DNA from: Chrysophaeum taylorii
Taxonomy: Eukaryota > Sar > Pelagophyceae > Pelagomonadales > Pelagomonadaceae
NCBI GenBank assembly: GCA_029834535.1
Contig: JAQMWT010000505.1
Span: forward strand, 1 to 44,822
Direction: 5' to 3'
Length of the DNA: 44,822 nt
The notes beneath the pieces were generated by a model, which saw only the letters and a program-made list of their open reading frames with translations, was not told where the DNA came from and did no database searches. A program made the translations under genes and the position numbers. Shown piece after piece: positions 20,164 to 28,029 of this stretch. How positions within the stretch are numbered: position 1 is the stretch's first letter; every line of letters starts with the position of its first letter.

Positions 20164-23100
20164 TCATAATGGCTCTGCAACTTTCGCAAAATTCCTTACA
20201 TAACGCCGGCAAAAACTCCCCATTCCAAGGAAAGATCGCACTTGCTTCTTAGGGTCAGCATCCGACAAAGTGCCAGGAATTGGCATGTGTCTGATGGCTT
20301 CTAAAGACCTTGGTGATGGAAGAAGTCCGTTCGGGGCAGATAAATGACCCAAAAACTCAATGACTTCTTGCATAAAATGAATCTTCTTGATCTTGGCGCT
20401 GTACCCCTTCAAAGCGAGATGGGGAATAACTTGCACAAGGCACTGCAAGTGATTCTTTGTATCTGCGTGACCGGCGAGAATATCGTCGATATATGCCACG
20501 AGATCACGATATAGCCATTGCGACAAGTCAGTGTTCAACTGCTTGCAAAACAAACTTCCGGCTGGTTTGACTCCCAAAGGTAGACGCAAGTAGCTGTACG
20601 CTCCCAGAGGACTAGTGAAGGTGACCACATCTTGTACATCTAGCGACAATCGTAAATTGTGATAGCCCCAACGAATATCCAAACTGGAGCGACAAAACTT
20701 GTCAATGAGAAACATCAACTTGTCAGCCATGCTCACACTCGGCCAGCTATCATCCTTGAGCAATGCATTGAGGCGCCGTAGGCCGACAGCTGCTCTGTAA
20801 GCATTGGAAGTGCCAGGCTCGGCACCTTTCTTAGGCAACATCAAAATAGGGAAACCCCATGGAGAATTCGCGGGACGAATAACTCCGTCTCGGGTCCATG
20901 CTTCAATCTGCATCCGCAAACATTCAATCTTTTCTTTCGACAACCGATATGGCGAGAGTTTGACGGGAGTCGGGTTCTCTTCTTTGAACCGGAGCGTCAC
21001 TTTAGGTGAATCAACAGGTCTCATCACATCATCGAAAAATGCCCACGAATGCGAGATTAAATGCTTCATCATCAGCTTCTCGTCATCATCTAAAGCAGGA
21101 TGCTCAGTAATACCCAATTCAGTCATCACCTCTTCGACCTGCGCGACGGTCGGAGGGATGACCTGTATGCTCTCCTGATCCGCTAAATGAGGAGGCATCA
21201 CCGGTGAAGGTTGACCATGTTCGTCGTGAGGCGCGTCCGCCCACGGAACGTCGTACGTATTGAAATACGCTGGTCGCTCTTTCGCGGTGCCTTCTTCTTC
21301 TTCAGCAGTTGCGGAGGGCTGGTTATCAACTTGGTTGCTCTGCATAACAGCAGTGGCGACGGTGCCCCCTGCAAAAGATGAAGCCGTCCCAGGCGACGTA
21401 ACTGAAGGTGGTGGCGGGGTGGTGGGGGCAGCAGCTGATGGTGCAGGACGCGCAGGAGAATAGAGTTCATCGGGCGCAATCCATGATACACTTCGAGTGG
21501 CAGGGTCGAGCGTTGGAATGCGCGACTCTACAGCAAAAGGTGAAGACAGTAGAATATGGTGATCAGGTTGGGCTAGCGTAGTCGTCGCAATATTCCGCAA
21601 CTTACCCAAATTTCGAAGTGAAGGGTCAATCAAATTGTGCACTGCTAGCGCAATCCGCGTCATAGTCGCGGGTGGCACCATACTGCCAAGCATCTTCATA
21701 GCTACTGTCTCGGAAACTGTCGCACCCCATTGCCACGTAGCAGGAACGGTCATAATTTCCTGGTGCATCTGCAACGTGAGTGGACGGGTGTTCGAAAAAT
21801 GAGGTCCTAAGTGGAGCTTATTGCGCGTCACCGTGAAGGCAGGGCCGATAGCCGGGCGCGTAGATGAGAAACTGTTTACTATAATGAGCGGGTGACCACC
21901 TGTAAATCCCAACGCTGGGCCAAAACGGTCCTTTAAATTCGGTGGTACACGCGATAATAACGGCAGGTTCAAGCGAACATTGCACGCAAGTAGGCGCGTG
22001 CGCGAGCACAGCAATTCGGGTGTAATACTATAAAAATCAACAATACGCGGCACATCAAATTGGTGATGCTCAAAAGGGATCACTGATGGTTCCTGCTCGA
22101 GCGACCATCGTCCAATCACATAAGGTGCGTTGCGGAAGTGACGCAGGACCCAAGAAGTAATAGTAGCACCCTTGCGTGCGTCCCTGTAGTGCAAATTGGC
22201 AGTCGATCCATAGATACACGACGGACTGGCGTGAAAATAAGAATGCTTCCAAAAATCTGAGTGTAAATACGACAACACCAGGTCGTATGTACGACGATGA
22301 CATTCCCCCAACTCATGCAAAACATAGGGAATCTTCGGAAAATTGAGCTCAAAGGTGGCTCGGGCTTGAGGACAAGCATCCAAAGCCAGGACAATGCGAA
22401 ATGAACTGCCATATAGCTCATTGCATCGCCGGATACCCAACGTTGATCCTCCAGCGCCAGCAAAGTAGACGACGACAAAGGTGTAGGTGATGGGTATCCA
22501 AACCAAGGAGGCGTGCTTAGATAGCAGCTCCTTAGCAGTCGCCTCCATCTCCATTTCTGGTGTTTTTTTCACTTCTTCATCTGGAGGTGGCTGAGGAGGA
22601 GGTCTGTCACTCAAGACATCCTCCCCGACTTCATCGTCGTCAACAGCAGCCGTAAGAGTGGCATGACACACGTCATCAGTGGCTCCTAGCTGCATGTTGA
22701 CACATCCTTCATGCGGCATGATCTCGCCTTCGACCACCGGGACTTCGGGGTCGATACCAATGGGTTCGTCACCAATGTGCTCCACAGCCACATGAACTTC
22801 GTTGGGCTCATCAGCACAATACGATGAATAGGAACCAGGTACAAGGCGGAGATCTTGGAGGAGTGACCGATAAGGTCGGAATACGTGACCCTTTTCCAGC
22901 GGCACATCACCCTCCATCTCCAAGAAGTACGGTTGGCTTGGAAGAAGAAATCGAGTACTCGTCACGTACGCGAAATGAGGGATGATATCTTCCTCGTCTG
23001 CAGGGCATTCAAGTTGGCCTTCAGCTTTTTCAGCAGTCTGATCACCGGGAGGAATGTGATGGTGATTCGATCTGATACGAATAGAACGCAATAGACTGTC

Positions 23101-24312
23101 ATAACTCCACGGTTTACCAACTGGCGTCCAAGTTTGGATGTTTCCGTATTGCACAGCAAGCTTAGCTGTCGGGAACATCTGCACTACCTGCGGAGTCGCA
23201 TCGAATGCATCATTGTAAAGGACAATTCCATGCTGGTCTTGTGGCGAGGCGGAAGTCCGATTCTTGAGAACTCCAATGGTCACTTCAGAACGCCGAAAAA
23301 TAGCTCTCTCTGTCGCATAATCCAAAATCGTACCCAAGAGTCGTAATTCTCGTGCTCCTAATAGTAAGTGCCCATTCGTTAGACCAACGAAGAACATGAG
23401 CAGCATGGATGTCGTCGGCACCAAGGAGATCCGGAGGACGACCCATTCTCGAATAGCAGCTCCCGAACCTCCTGATCCGCTTAGAGTGCGAATAGTAGGG
23501 AGTGGCTGACGATAGATGATTTTGCCGTCACGATCAAGTTTGCGATACAAGCGGTGATCGATGTGGGGGGAATCAGCCATGCCATCCAAACCGGCAGCGA
23601 TGATGGAATATTTCGAACCATCTAGCGAAGAGATAGCCACAGGCACATACGTCAAAGAGGCGGATCTCGTGCCATCGTACCTTGCGGCTTTATTTTCACG
23701 ATGGTCGGGATTCTGAGTGATATTCAACGCAGTCTGAGGGCAGGAACTCTCGAAATCCGAAGAGATGGAAGGGTGAGCGGCATAACTCTCGGCACAGTCG
23801 TCCCTCGGTGTCACTATATCCATGGCAACCAAGGTATCTTGTCTCACACGAACAATCGTATACCCCAATTCGTCACGATTATCTTCGTCTTCCGAAAGAA
23901 CTCTAGATGCAACTCCAGTCACTTCGGTACTTTGCTCCTGCTCCTCCACCCATGCGTCTTCAGTGATGACCAGAAAGGAATGAGGTTCCATGGGGTCACC
24001 AGGGGAATAGCCTTCTGCAGAGAAGCTATCATCATCGCCCCCAACCTCGTCATCGTCATACACGTTGCCCTCCATGAGCTCAGAATACTGCTCAGTGCAG
24101 TAGTCCGCTCGCTTAGTGTCATCCTGATATTCGCCAAGCACTTCAAGCCACTGAGCGGCGATACCATCATTGTGCTGGCTAGGGTTCGCTCTCTGAGACT
24201 GTCGCCCTCTACCCGGCGGTGCCGTCTGCTGTGCCTGACGAATCAAGTTCATCGTGTTGAGAGCCGTAGTCAGATCCTCCAGGCGCACCGAGGTCTGAGC
24301 GATCCGCTGCAC
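20164..24312 (-). CDS. gypsy Pol: protease-like, DNA methyltransferase and RT
   Basis: 1382 codons open without a stop. Residues 1-190 are Gln-rich and then acidic. Around 210-345 is a retropepsin-like fold signature, LDGMADSPHI (about 240) and LLLGARELRLLGTILDYA (about 325), but the D-S/T-G triad reads D-G-M. Residues 608-890 form a C5-cytosine methyltransferase (separate entry). Residues about 1060-1382 are the RT: VKLSPYRLSKEK, RRLNALL, SLDIRWGYHNLRL (Asp), LPLGVKPAG and AYIDDIL (about 1273, both Asp present), then IEFLGH and SFLGMGSFCRRY. The listed start is a GTG, so the true product is probably a gag-pol fusion: gag is in the same frame and ends at a TAG only two codons upstream (24319-24321). 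RT and methyltransferase frames are intact. Confidence 0.93.
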   Translation of the reverse strand: MQRIAQTSVRLEDLTTALNTMNLIRQAQQTAPPGRGRQSQRANPSQHNDGIAAQWLEVLGEYQDDTKRADYCTEQYSELMEGNVYDDDEVGGDDDSFSAEGYSPGDPMEPHSFLVITEDAWVEEQEQSTEVTGVASRVLSEDEDNRDELGYTIVRVRQDTLVAMDIVTPRDDCAESYAAHPSISSDFESSCPQTALNITQNPDHRENKAARYDGTRSASLTYVPVAISSLDGSKYSIIAAGLDGMADSPHIDHRLYRKLDRDGKIIYRQPLPTIRTLSGSGGSGAAIREWVVLRISLVPTTSMLLMFFVGLTNGHLLLGARELRLLGTILDYATERAIFRRSEVTIGVLKNRTSASPQDQHGIVLYNDAFDATPQVVQMFPTAKLAVQYGNIQTWTPVGKPWSYDSLLRSIRIRSNHHHIPPGDQTAEKAEGQLECPADEEDIIPHFAYVTSTRFLLPSQPYFLEMEGDVPLEKGHVFRPYRSLLQDLRLVPGSYSSYCADEPNEVHVAVEHIGDEPIGIDPEVPVVEGEIMPHEGCVNMQLGATDDVCHATLTAAVDDDEVGEDVLSDRPPPQPPPDEEVKKTPEMEMEATAKELLSKHASLVWIPITYTFVVVYFAGAGGSTLGIRRCNELYGSSFRIVLALDACPQARATFELNFPKIPYVLHELGECHRRTYDLVLSYLHSDFWKHSYFHASPSCIYGSTANLHYRDARKGATITSWVLRHFRNAPYVIGRWSLEQEPSVIPFEHHQFDVPRIVDFYSITPELLCSRTRLLACNVRLNLPLLSRVPPNLKDRFGPALGFTGGHPLIIVNSFSSTRPAIGPAFTVTRNKLHLGPHFSNTRPLTLQMHQEIMTVPATWQWGATVSETVAMKMLGSMVPPATMTRIALAVHNLIDPSLRNLGKLRNIATTTLAQPDHHILLSSPFAVESRIPTLDPATRSVSWIAPDELYSPARPAPSAAAPTTPPPPSVTSPGTASSFAGGTVATAVMQSNQVDNQPSATAEEEEGTAKERPAYFNTYDVPWADAPHDEHGQPSPVMPPHLADQESIQVIPPTVAQVEEVMTELGITEHPALDDDEKLMMKHLISHSWAFFDDVMRPVDSPKVTLRFKEENPTPVKLSPYRLSKEKIECLRMQIEAWTRDGVIRPANSPWGFPILMLPKKGAEPGTSNAYRAAVGLRRLNALLKDDSWPSVSMADKLMFLIDKFCRSSLDIRWGYHNLRLSLDVQDVVTFTSPLGAYSYLRLPLGVKPAGSLFCKQLNTDLSQWLYRDLVAYIDDILAGHADTKNHLQCLVQVIPHLALKGYSAKIKKIHFMQEVIEFLGHLSAPNGLLPSPRSLEAIRHMPIPGTLSDADPKKQVRSFLGMGSFCRRYVRNFAKVAEPL
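21640..22490 (-). other. cytosine-5 DNA methyltransferase domain inside gypsy Pol
   Basis: Motifs appear in the family order. Motif I is YFAGAGGSTLGI (about residue 614), which binds S-adenosylmethionine. Motif II is ALDACPQARATFELNFP. Motif IV is HASPSCIYGSTAN (about 698). Motif VI is GRWSLEQEP (about 735). Motif VIII is ITPELLCSRTRLLAC. Motif IX is RPLTLQMHQEI. Motif X is MLGSMVPPATMTRIALAV (about 873). The catalytic Cys of motif IV is present but is preceded by Ser instead of the usual Pro (codon TCG where CCG is expected), so activity of this copy is doubtful. C5-methyltransferases methylate cytosine in DNA. DNMT capture by retrotransposons is known in Symbiodinium and Klebsormidium. The domain is in frame between protease and RT with no intron. 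Confidence 0.9.
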
Positions 24313-24318
24313 TGCGGG

Positions 24319-26055
24319 CTACCTTCGGACCACCTGTTGTTGAGAGCCTGCAACCAAACGCTGCTGAGTGCCTGCAACCAGCTGCTGTTGACCTGCACCT
24401 GGCACCTGTGCTGCTGTGTAGACCACCTGCGGCTGTTGCACAACGCGCGGCGCCAGCTGAGTCATTGAAGCCTGTCCTGCTGCAGCTAAAAGCGTCCGTC
24501 GGTATTGCTCCTGTCCCTCTGGCGTTGCTGGAAAACCCGCAGCCGTCAACGTCTGAGCAGCACGCCTCTTCCTCGAGGGATTGTCCGACACAGGACATAC
24601 ACCGTTGTCGTGGTAAAAACTACCATGCCGGCCGCAACTGAGGCACGTCGTAATTGCTTGACGCGTATGGTTATCTATCCCCTGTGGTAGCCAGGTTCCA
24701 ACTCCGGAGTCAGCAACATAGCCAACCCGTTGGACTGGCTGCAACTGCTGCCTCTGCTGCTGCTGCTCTCTCCTCATCCGTGGTGCGTGCTCCTTTCCTC
24801 TCTCCTTCTTAATCGCCTCTTCGATGTTGGCAGTAGGGTTGGCTTCCAGAATCTTGGAAATTTGGATAGTCAATTGAATGACATCGTTGAGGGTGAGAGT
24901 ATATGCCTTCATATGCGGTGAGGCCTGAGCAAGTTCGACGCTCGTCCGCAAGCGCTCAGAATTGAGACCAGCAATGAAGTGCGAACGGAACGCAGCCGGA
25001 TCAGTATCGCGACCTGACATTGCTCTCCACTGGCCTAATTTCTGCACCCATCGCGCGATATACTTATTCAATGACAAATTCCCTTGCCGTAAATTGAGCC
25101 ATTCACATTCAAGCCTCAACCGTAGCCCGAGGTGGACAAGGAAGCTTCGTCGCCTCTTGCATAGCATCCAGACAGTCCTCATCATGCTGGCGCAACTCTT
25201 TCATTGTGATGGTCCCATCCTTGTATTGTTTCCACATCTGCGGCCGTTCAACTCCCACTTGCGATAAGCTTCCATAGGGGCGAGTTGATACTCGCCTCCA
25301 ATCACATTCATCGCTATTGAGGGTTTATCAATCTTGCCTTCCATCATACGCCGCAATTGCATCCACCACGCGTCCACCTCATCACGGTCCTTGGTAATTT
25401 GCCCCGTGAGATTCGAAAATGTGATACGTGTCATACCAGCAGCTCCCTTCTTGACACGAAGTATCTCTTCTTCGTCACGAGGACGCGCCGAACCGGGGTC
25501 AGTATGATGGTGCGGGGTAGGCTCCGGTCGACTTCGCGGTGGCTGATCGTCGGTCAATGCCGATACAGCGTCATCATCGTCGTCGGGCGTAACACGCGTA
25601 GCATTCGGAGAGATTGGCCGTGCCTCTCGAGCATGCGCCCGCATGGATTCCTCCATCATTCGCCGAAGTCGATCGTTGTCGATCCGCTGTCGCTCCACTT
25701 CTGAGCGTTGTTGTTGAGCGTCGCGGCGGGTGTTCTCAAGTTCACGTATGACTTGCTCCATCTGCGACTGGTACATCTCGAATCGTTCGTTGATGGTCTG
25801 CAGAACCTCGGGGTCGACATCCACGCGAAAATCTGTCGCTCTCGTATTCGCAGATGGTGGCCTAGGAGGTGCACTCTCCTCTGGTCCACGCATCGCCGTA
25901 AACGGTCCGGGTTCCGCTCGAGATGACTCCGTAGTATTCATCGCACGTTCGTAGGGTCGTGCGTACGGGAACGTCGGCTCACCTTGTCTTGAAGTTGCGT
26001 CTGGCGCAACCGTAGCTCCCCCTTCGCCGCCGCGTGGATCCGGAAGGATGACCAC
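24319..26055 (-). pseudogene. gypsy Gag
   Basis: The N-terminal part (25201-26055) has a Pro/Glu-rich start, a Gln/Glu/Arg-rich helical stretch likely to be a coiled coil (VIRELENTRRDAQQQRSE, about residues 100-135), an acidic linker, and a matrix/capsid start (DAWWMQLRRMMEG). The C-terminal part (24319-25185) carries the capsid helices (LNKYIARWVQKLGQW, FIAGL) and a zinc-knuckle variant CLSCGRHGSFYHDNGVC, then a Gln/Val/Gly-rich tail. The same frame is used at both ends. Between about 25115 and 25240 the coding runs in another frame, so two compensating frameshifts are present. It ends with TAG at 24319-24321, in frame with Pol. Confidence 0.85.
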
Positions 26056-26427
26056 GCTTGAGGGGCTGTAGAGGCTATCAGATGATCTAGCCTCTCTTCC
26101 GATGCCACTTTCCTTGGCTTCCGGCCGTTGAAAGGGCGCACTGAACGGTGTTCTTCCAATAGACGCAAATGGAGTCCCTGCACTGAATCGTTGCAGACGC
26201 TCCTGTGCGTCCCGAAACTACTGCGATCGTTCTGTCATTGGCCTCTCTGCCATGATCGCGATTTGCCCGGATAATAGGTTTGTTCCGGACGTTCTCAACT
26301 CACTTGTTGTATTCTTTTCGTCAGACGACAATTGCCGGCAGCCGTCTGACTAATGCGCGCTGTACCGGTGCGCTGGTCTTACGGAAGCACTTGCCTTGCG
26401 CGTGAAGACTATGGACGGCCTTCCCGG
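26056..26427 (-). other. gypsy 5' leader, unique part
   Basis: Between the first Gag ATG-like start at 26055 and the leader repeat. A minus-strand frame is open at 25938-26183 but shows no known domain. This is untranslated leader or the true N-terminus of Gag if an upstream start is used. Confidence 0.4.
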
Positions 26428-26668
26428 TGTTGTCGCTCGCCGTCAGGGAGGTGGTCTGCCTCGCGCGAGCTAAGTTAGGTCTTACTCTGTCTTTGCCTGG
26501 TTAGGTCTTACGATGCTTTGCCTGAATGAGTCGTAGTGACTCCGCCGGTGCTGTCGCTCGCCGTCAGGGAGGTGGTCTGCCTCGCGCGAGCTAGGTTAGG
26601 GCTTACTCTTTCTTTGCCTCGTAGGTCTTACGATGTTTGCCTAAATGAGTCGTAGTGACTCCGCTCCC
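26428..26668. repeat. 121-bp tandem duplication in the gypsy leader
   Basis: Two adjacent copies (starting about 26431 and 26552) of a unit containing TGTCGCTCGCCGTCAGGGAG, GCGCGAGCTA and GAGTCGTAGTGACTCCG, with small differences. It sits in the untranslated leader between primer site and gag, where retrotransposons often keep packaging or promoter elements. The function is not shown. Confidence 0.85.
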
Positions 26669-26822
26669 CGTTCGATCCGAATCACGTAAAATGAACCCCG
26701 CGGCGGTACCCGCGATCCTCTGGATCTTCACCCACAAATGCGTCGGCTTCGCACTCACTCGACCGTTACGAACCGACTCGCCGCCGAAAAACAGGAGATC
26801 GATAGTCCGGGAGTTGGACTAT

Positions 26823-26844
26823 CGATTCCCGTTTCTGAGACCAC
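26823..26844 (-). promoter_or_regulatory. primer-binding site of the gypsy element
   Basis: Reading the minus strand, TGGTCTCAGAAACGGGAATC begins one base after the 5' LTR end. A TGG start followed by sequence complementary to a tRNA 3' end (acceptor stem, then GATTCCCG of a T-arm) is the expected primer site. The tRNA species could not be identified from the window. Confidence 0.75.
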
Positions 26845-27175
26845 TGTAGTGGTTTTCTCAGATACCCGCCCCTCCTGGCCGGACCGGGGGCCTCAACAAC
26901 CCTTCCTCCCAACCCCAACCGCGGGTGAAACCACCACACGCCCGATCTCAGCACAATACCTCACGCCATCTCGAAATCGGACAATCAAAATGAGGGTAAT
27001 ATCAAGAAGACATCAAGAAAGCAACACAAATGCCTGGTACATAGGGTTCAGTGGGAGCGCAGGCGAGGGTGTCAAGATGACACCCCCCCCATAATTGCAA
27101 GGTCAGTACCAGGGCAACAACCAGGGTAAGTCATGTGGCAGGCAGGCAAGTGGGGGAATGGGCGTTACTGCCACA
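26845..27175 (-). repeat. 5' LTR of the gypsy element
   Basis: 331 bases matching 18175-18504. TG...CA ends and the adjoining GTGA at 27176 define the boundary. Transcription would start in this LTR and proceed leftward. An eight-base C run (about 27082-27089) and the duplicated AGGCAGGCAAG segment are conserved in both LTRs. Confidence 0.95.
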
Positions 27176-27179
27176 GTGA

Positions 27180-27380
27180 ACTTACTGGCCTGCACTTGTT
27201 CACAGGGGTATATATAGCCCCGGGCACTCGCACACACCAGGACCGGCATTCCTACCCTCACCTTTTGGTTATGGGCCCTTAAAGCGCTCGAGGTGGTTCG
27301 CGCGTTCGAATCCGCCCCACCGCTGCGCCGCAAGGAGTGTGTGAGTGCCTTCGAAGCAGTTGCCGTCGCCAACTGCTGGA
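27180..27380. other. TATA-bearing unit and tRNA-like segment
   Basis: Holds the first copy of a unit GGGGTATATATAGCCCC (about 27206-27222) followed by GGCACTCGCACACACCAGGA. After it comes a GC-rich stretch with TTCGAATCC (27304-27312), resembling a Pol III B box. No cloverleaf with a proper T-stem could be drawn, so I call no tRNA gene. Confidence 0.5.
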
Positions 27381-27598
27381 GCCCCATGGTGTAGCACACA
27401 CACTAGACCCCCCTAATCTGGGCGCTCTCACTTACCAGGACCGGATGTTCATCTCCGACGCAGATGTTCATCTTAAGCAGATGGCGCCGTTGCCCCATCG
27501 TCTAGCACACACACTAGACCCCCCTCATCTGGGCGTTCTCACTTACCAGGACCGGATGTTCATCTCCGACGCAGATGTTCATCTTAAGCAGATGGCGT
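27381..27598. repeat. 109-bp tandem duplication
   Basis: Two head-to-tail copies (27381-27489 and 27491-27598). Each contains TAGCACACACACTAGACCC, then CACTTACCAGGACCGGATG and CAGATGTTCATC. The internal CAGGACCGG is shared with the TATA-bearing unit, suggesting derivation from it. Confidence 0.88.
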
Positions 27599-27633
27599 CG
27601 TCGTCTGCTGGGTCCCCACCGTCTCGCATACAT

Positions 27634-27853
27634 GCTTGACTCTCCCCAGATGTTCACGTTTCACTATGATGGGGAAGCACAGGGGTATTTATAGCCCCGG
27701 GCACTCGCACACACCAGGACCGGCATTCCTACCCTCACCTTTTGCTTGACTCGCCCCAGATGTTCACGTTGCACTATGATGGGGAAGCACAGGGGTATAT
27801 ATAGCCCCGGGCACTCGCACACACCAGGACCGGCATTCCTACCCTCACCTTTT
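27634..27853 (+). repeat. 110-bp tandem repeat with TATA box
   Basis: Two copies (27634-27743 and 27744-27853). Each runs GCTTGACTC, CCCAGATGTTCACGTT, a TATA motif (GGGGTATTTATAGCCCC or GGGGTATATATAGCCCC), then CACCAGGACCGGCATTCC. The second half matches the unit near 27201-27270, giving three copies of the TATA block. The TATA is flanked by G4/C4 arms. It looks like an amplified core promoter facing right, but no downstream plus-strand gene is visible: the next element runs on the opposite strand. Confidence 0.85.
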
Positions 27854-28029
27854 GTTGTCCTTACTACTAATCGACAGATGTTTGTCTGTCTGTCTGTCTG
27901 TCTGTTTGTTTGTCTTTAAATGTCGACTGCTAAGAGGGGTGTGTGTGTGGGGAGCATGAAGGATGTGGGTGGGTTTGTGGGGTATGAGGGATGTGCCTGA
28001 CGGGCGGAGATAAGTACGCGGGACCTAGT

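Larger units (their letters stand above)
18171..27179 (-). mobile_element. Ty3/gypsy retrotransposon encoding a DNA methyltransferase
   Basis: A complete 9-kb insertion on the minus strand. It has 330-bp LTRs (18175-18504 and 26845-27175) with TG...CA ends, and a 4-bp target duplication GTGA (18171-18174 and 27176-27179). A tRNA-type primer site lies next to the 5' LTR and a purine tract next to the 3' LTR. One long reading frame carries gag, a protease-like region, a C5-methyltransferase, RT, RNase H and the integrase zinc domain. The LTRs differ at about 13 positions, so it is neither brand new nor ancient. It interrupts the AGGTGAACTTACTGG array; array B shows the empty target. Three stops and loss of the integrase core make it non-autonomous. 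Confidence 0.95.

Noticed and set aside
24312..24321. Programmed stop-codon readthrough between Gag and Pol
   Set aside because: Not accepted as the main explanation: two further in-frame stops of the same type occur downstream in the same copy, so simple nonsense mutation is enough. Kept as an alternative to test.
27381..27853. CRISPR-like array
   Set aside because: The units are contiguous 109-110-bp tandem repeats without short constant repeats and unique spacers, and the context is eukaryotic.
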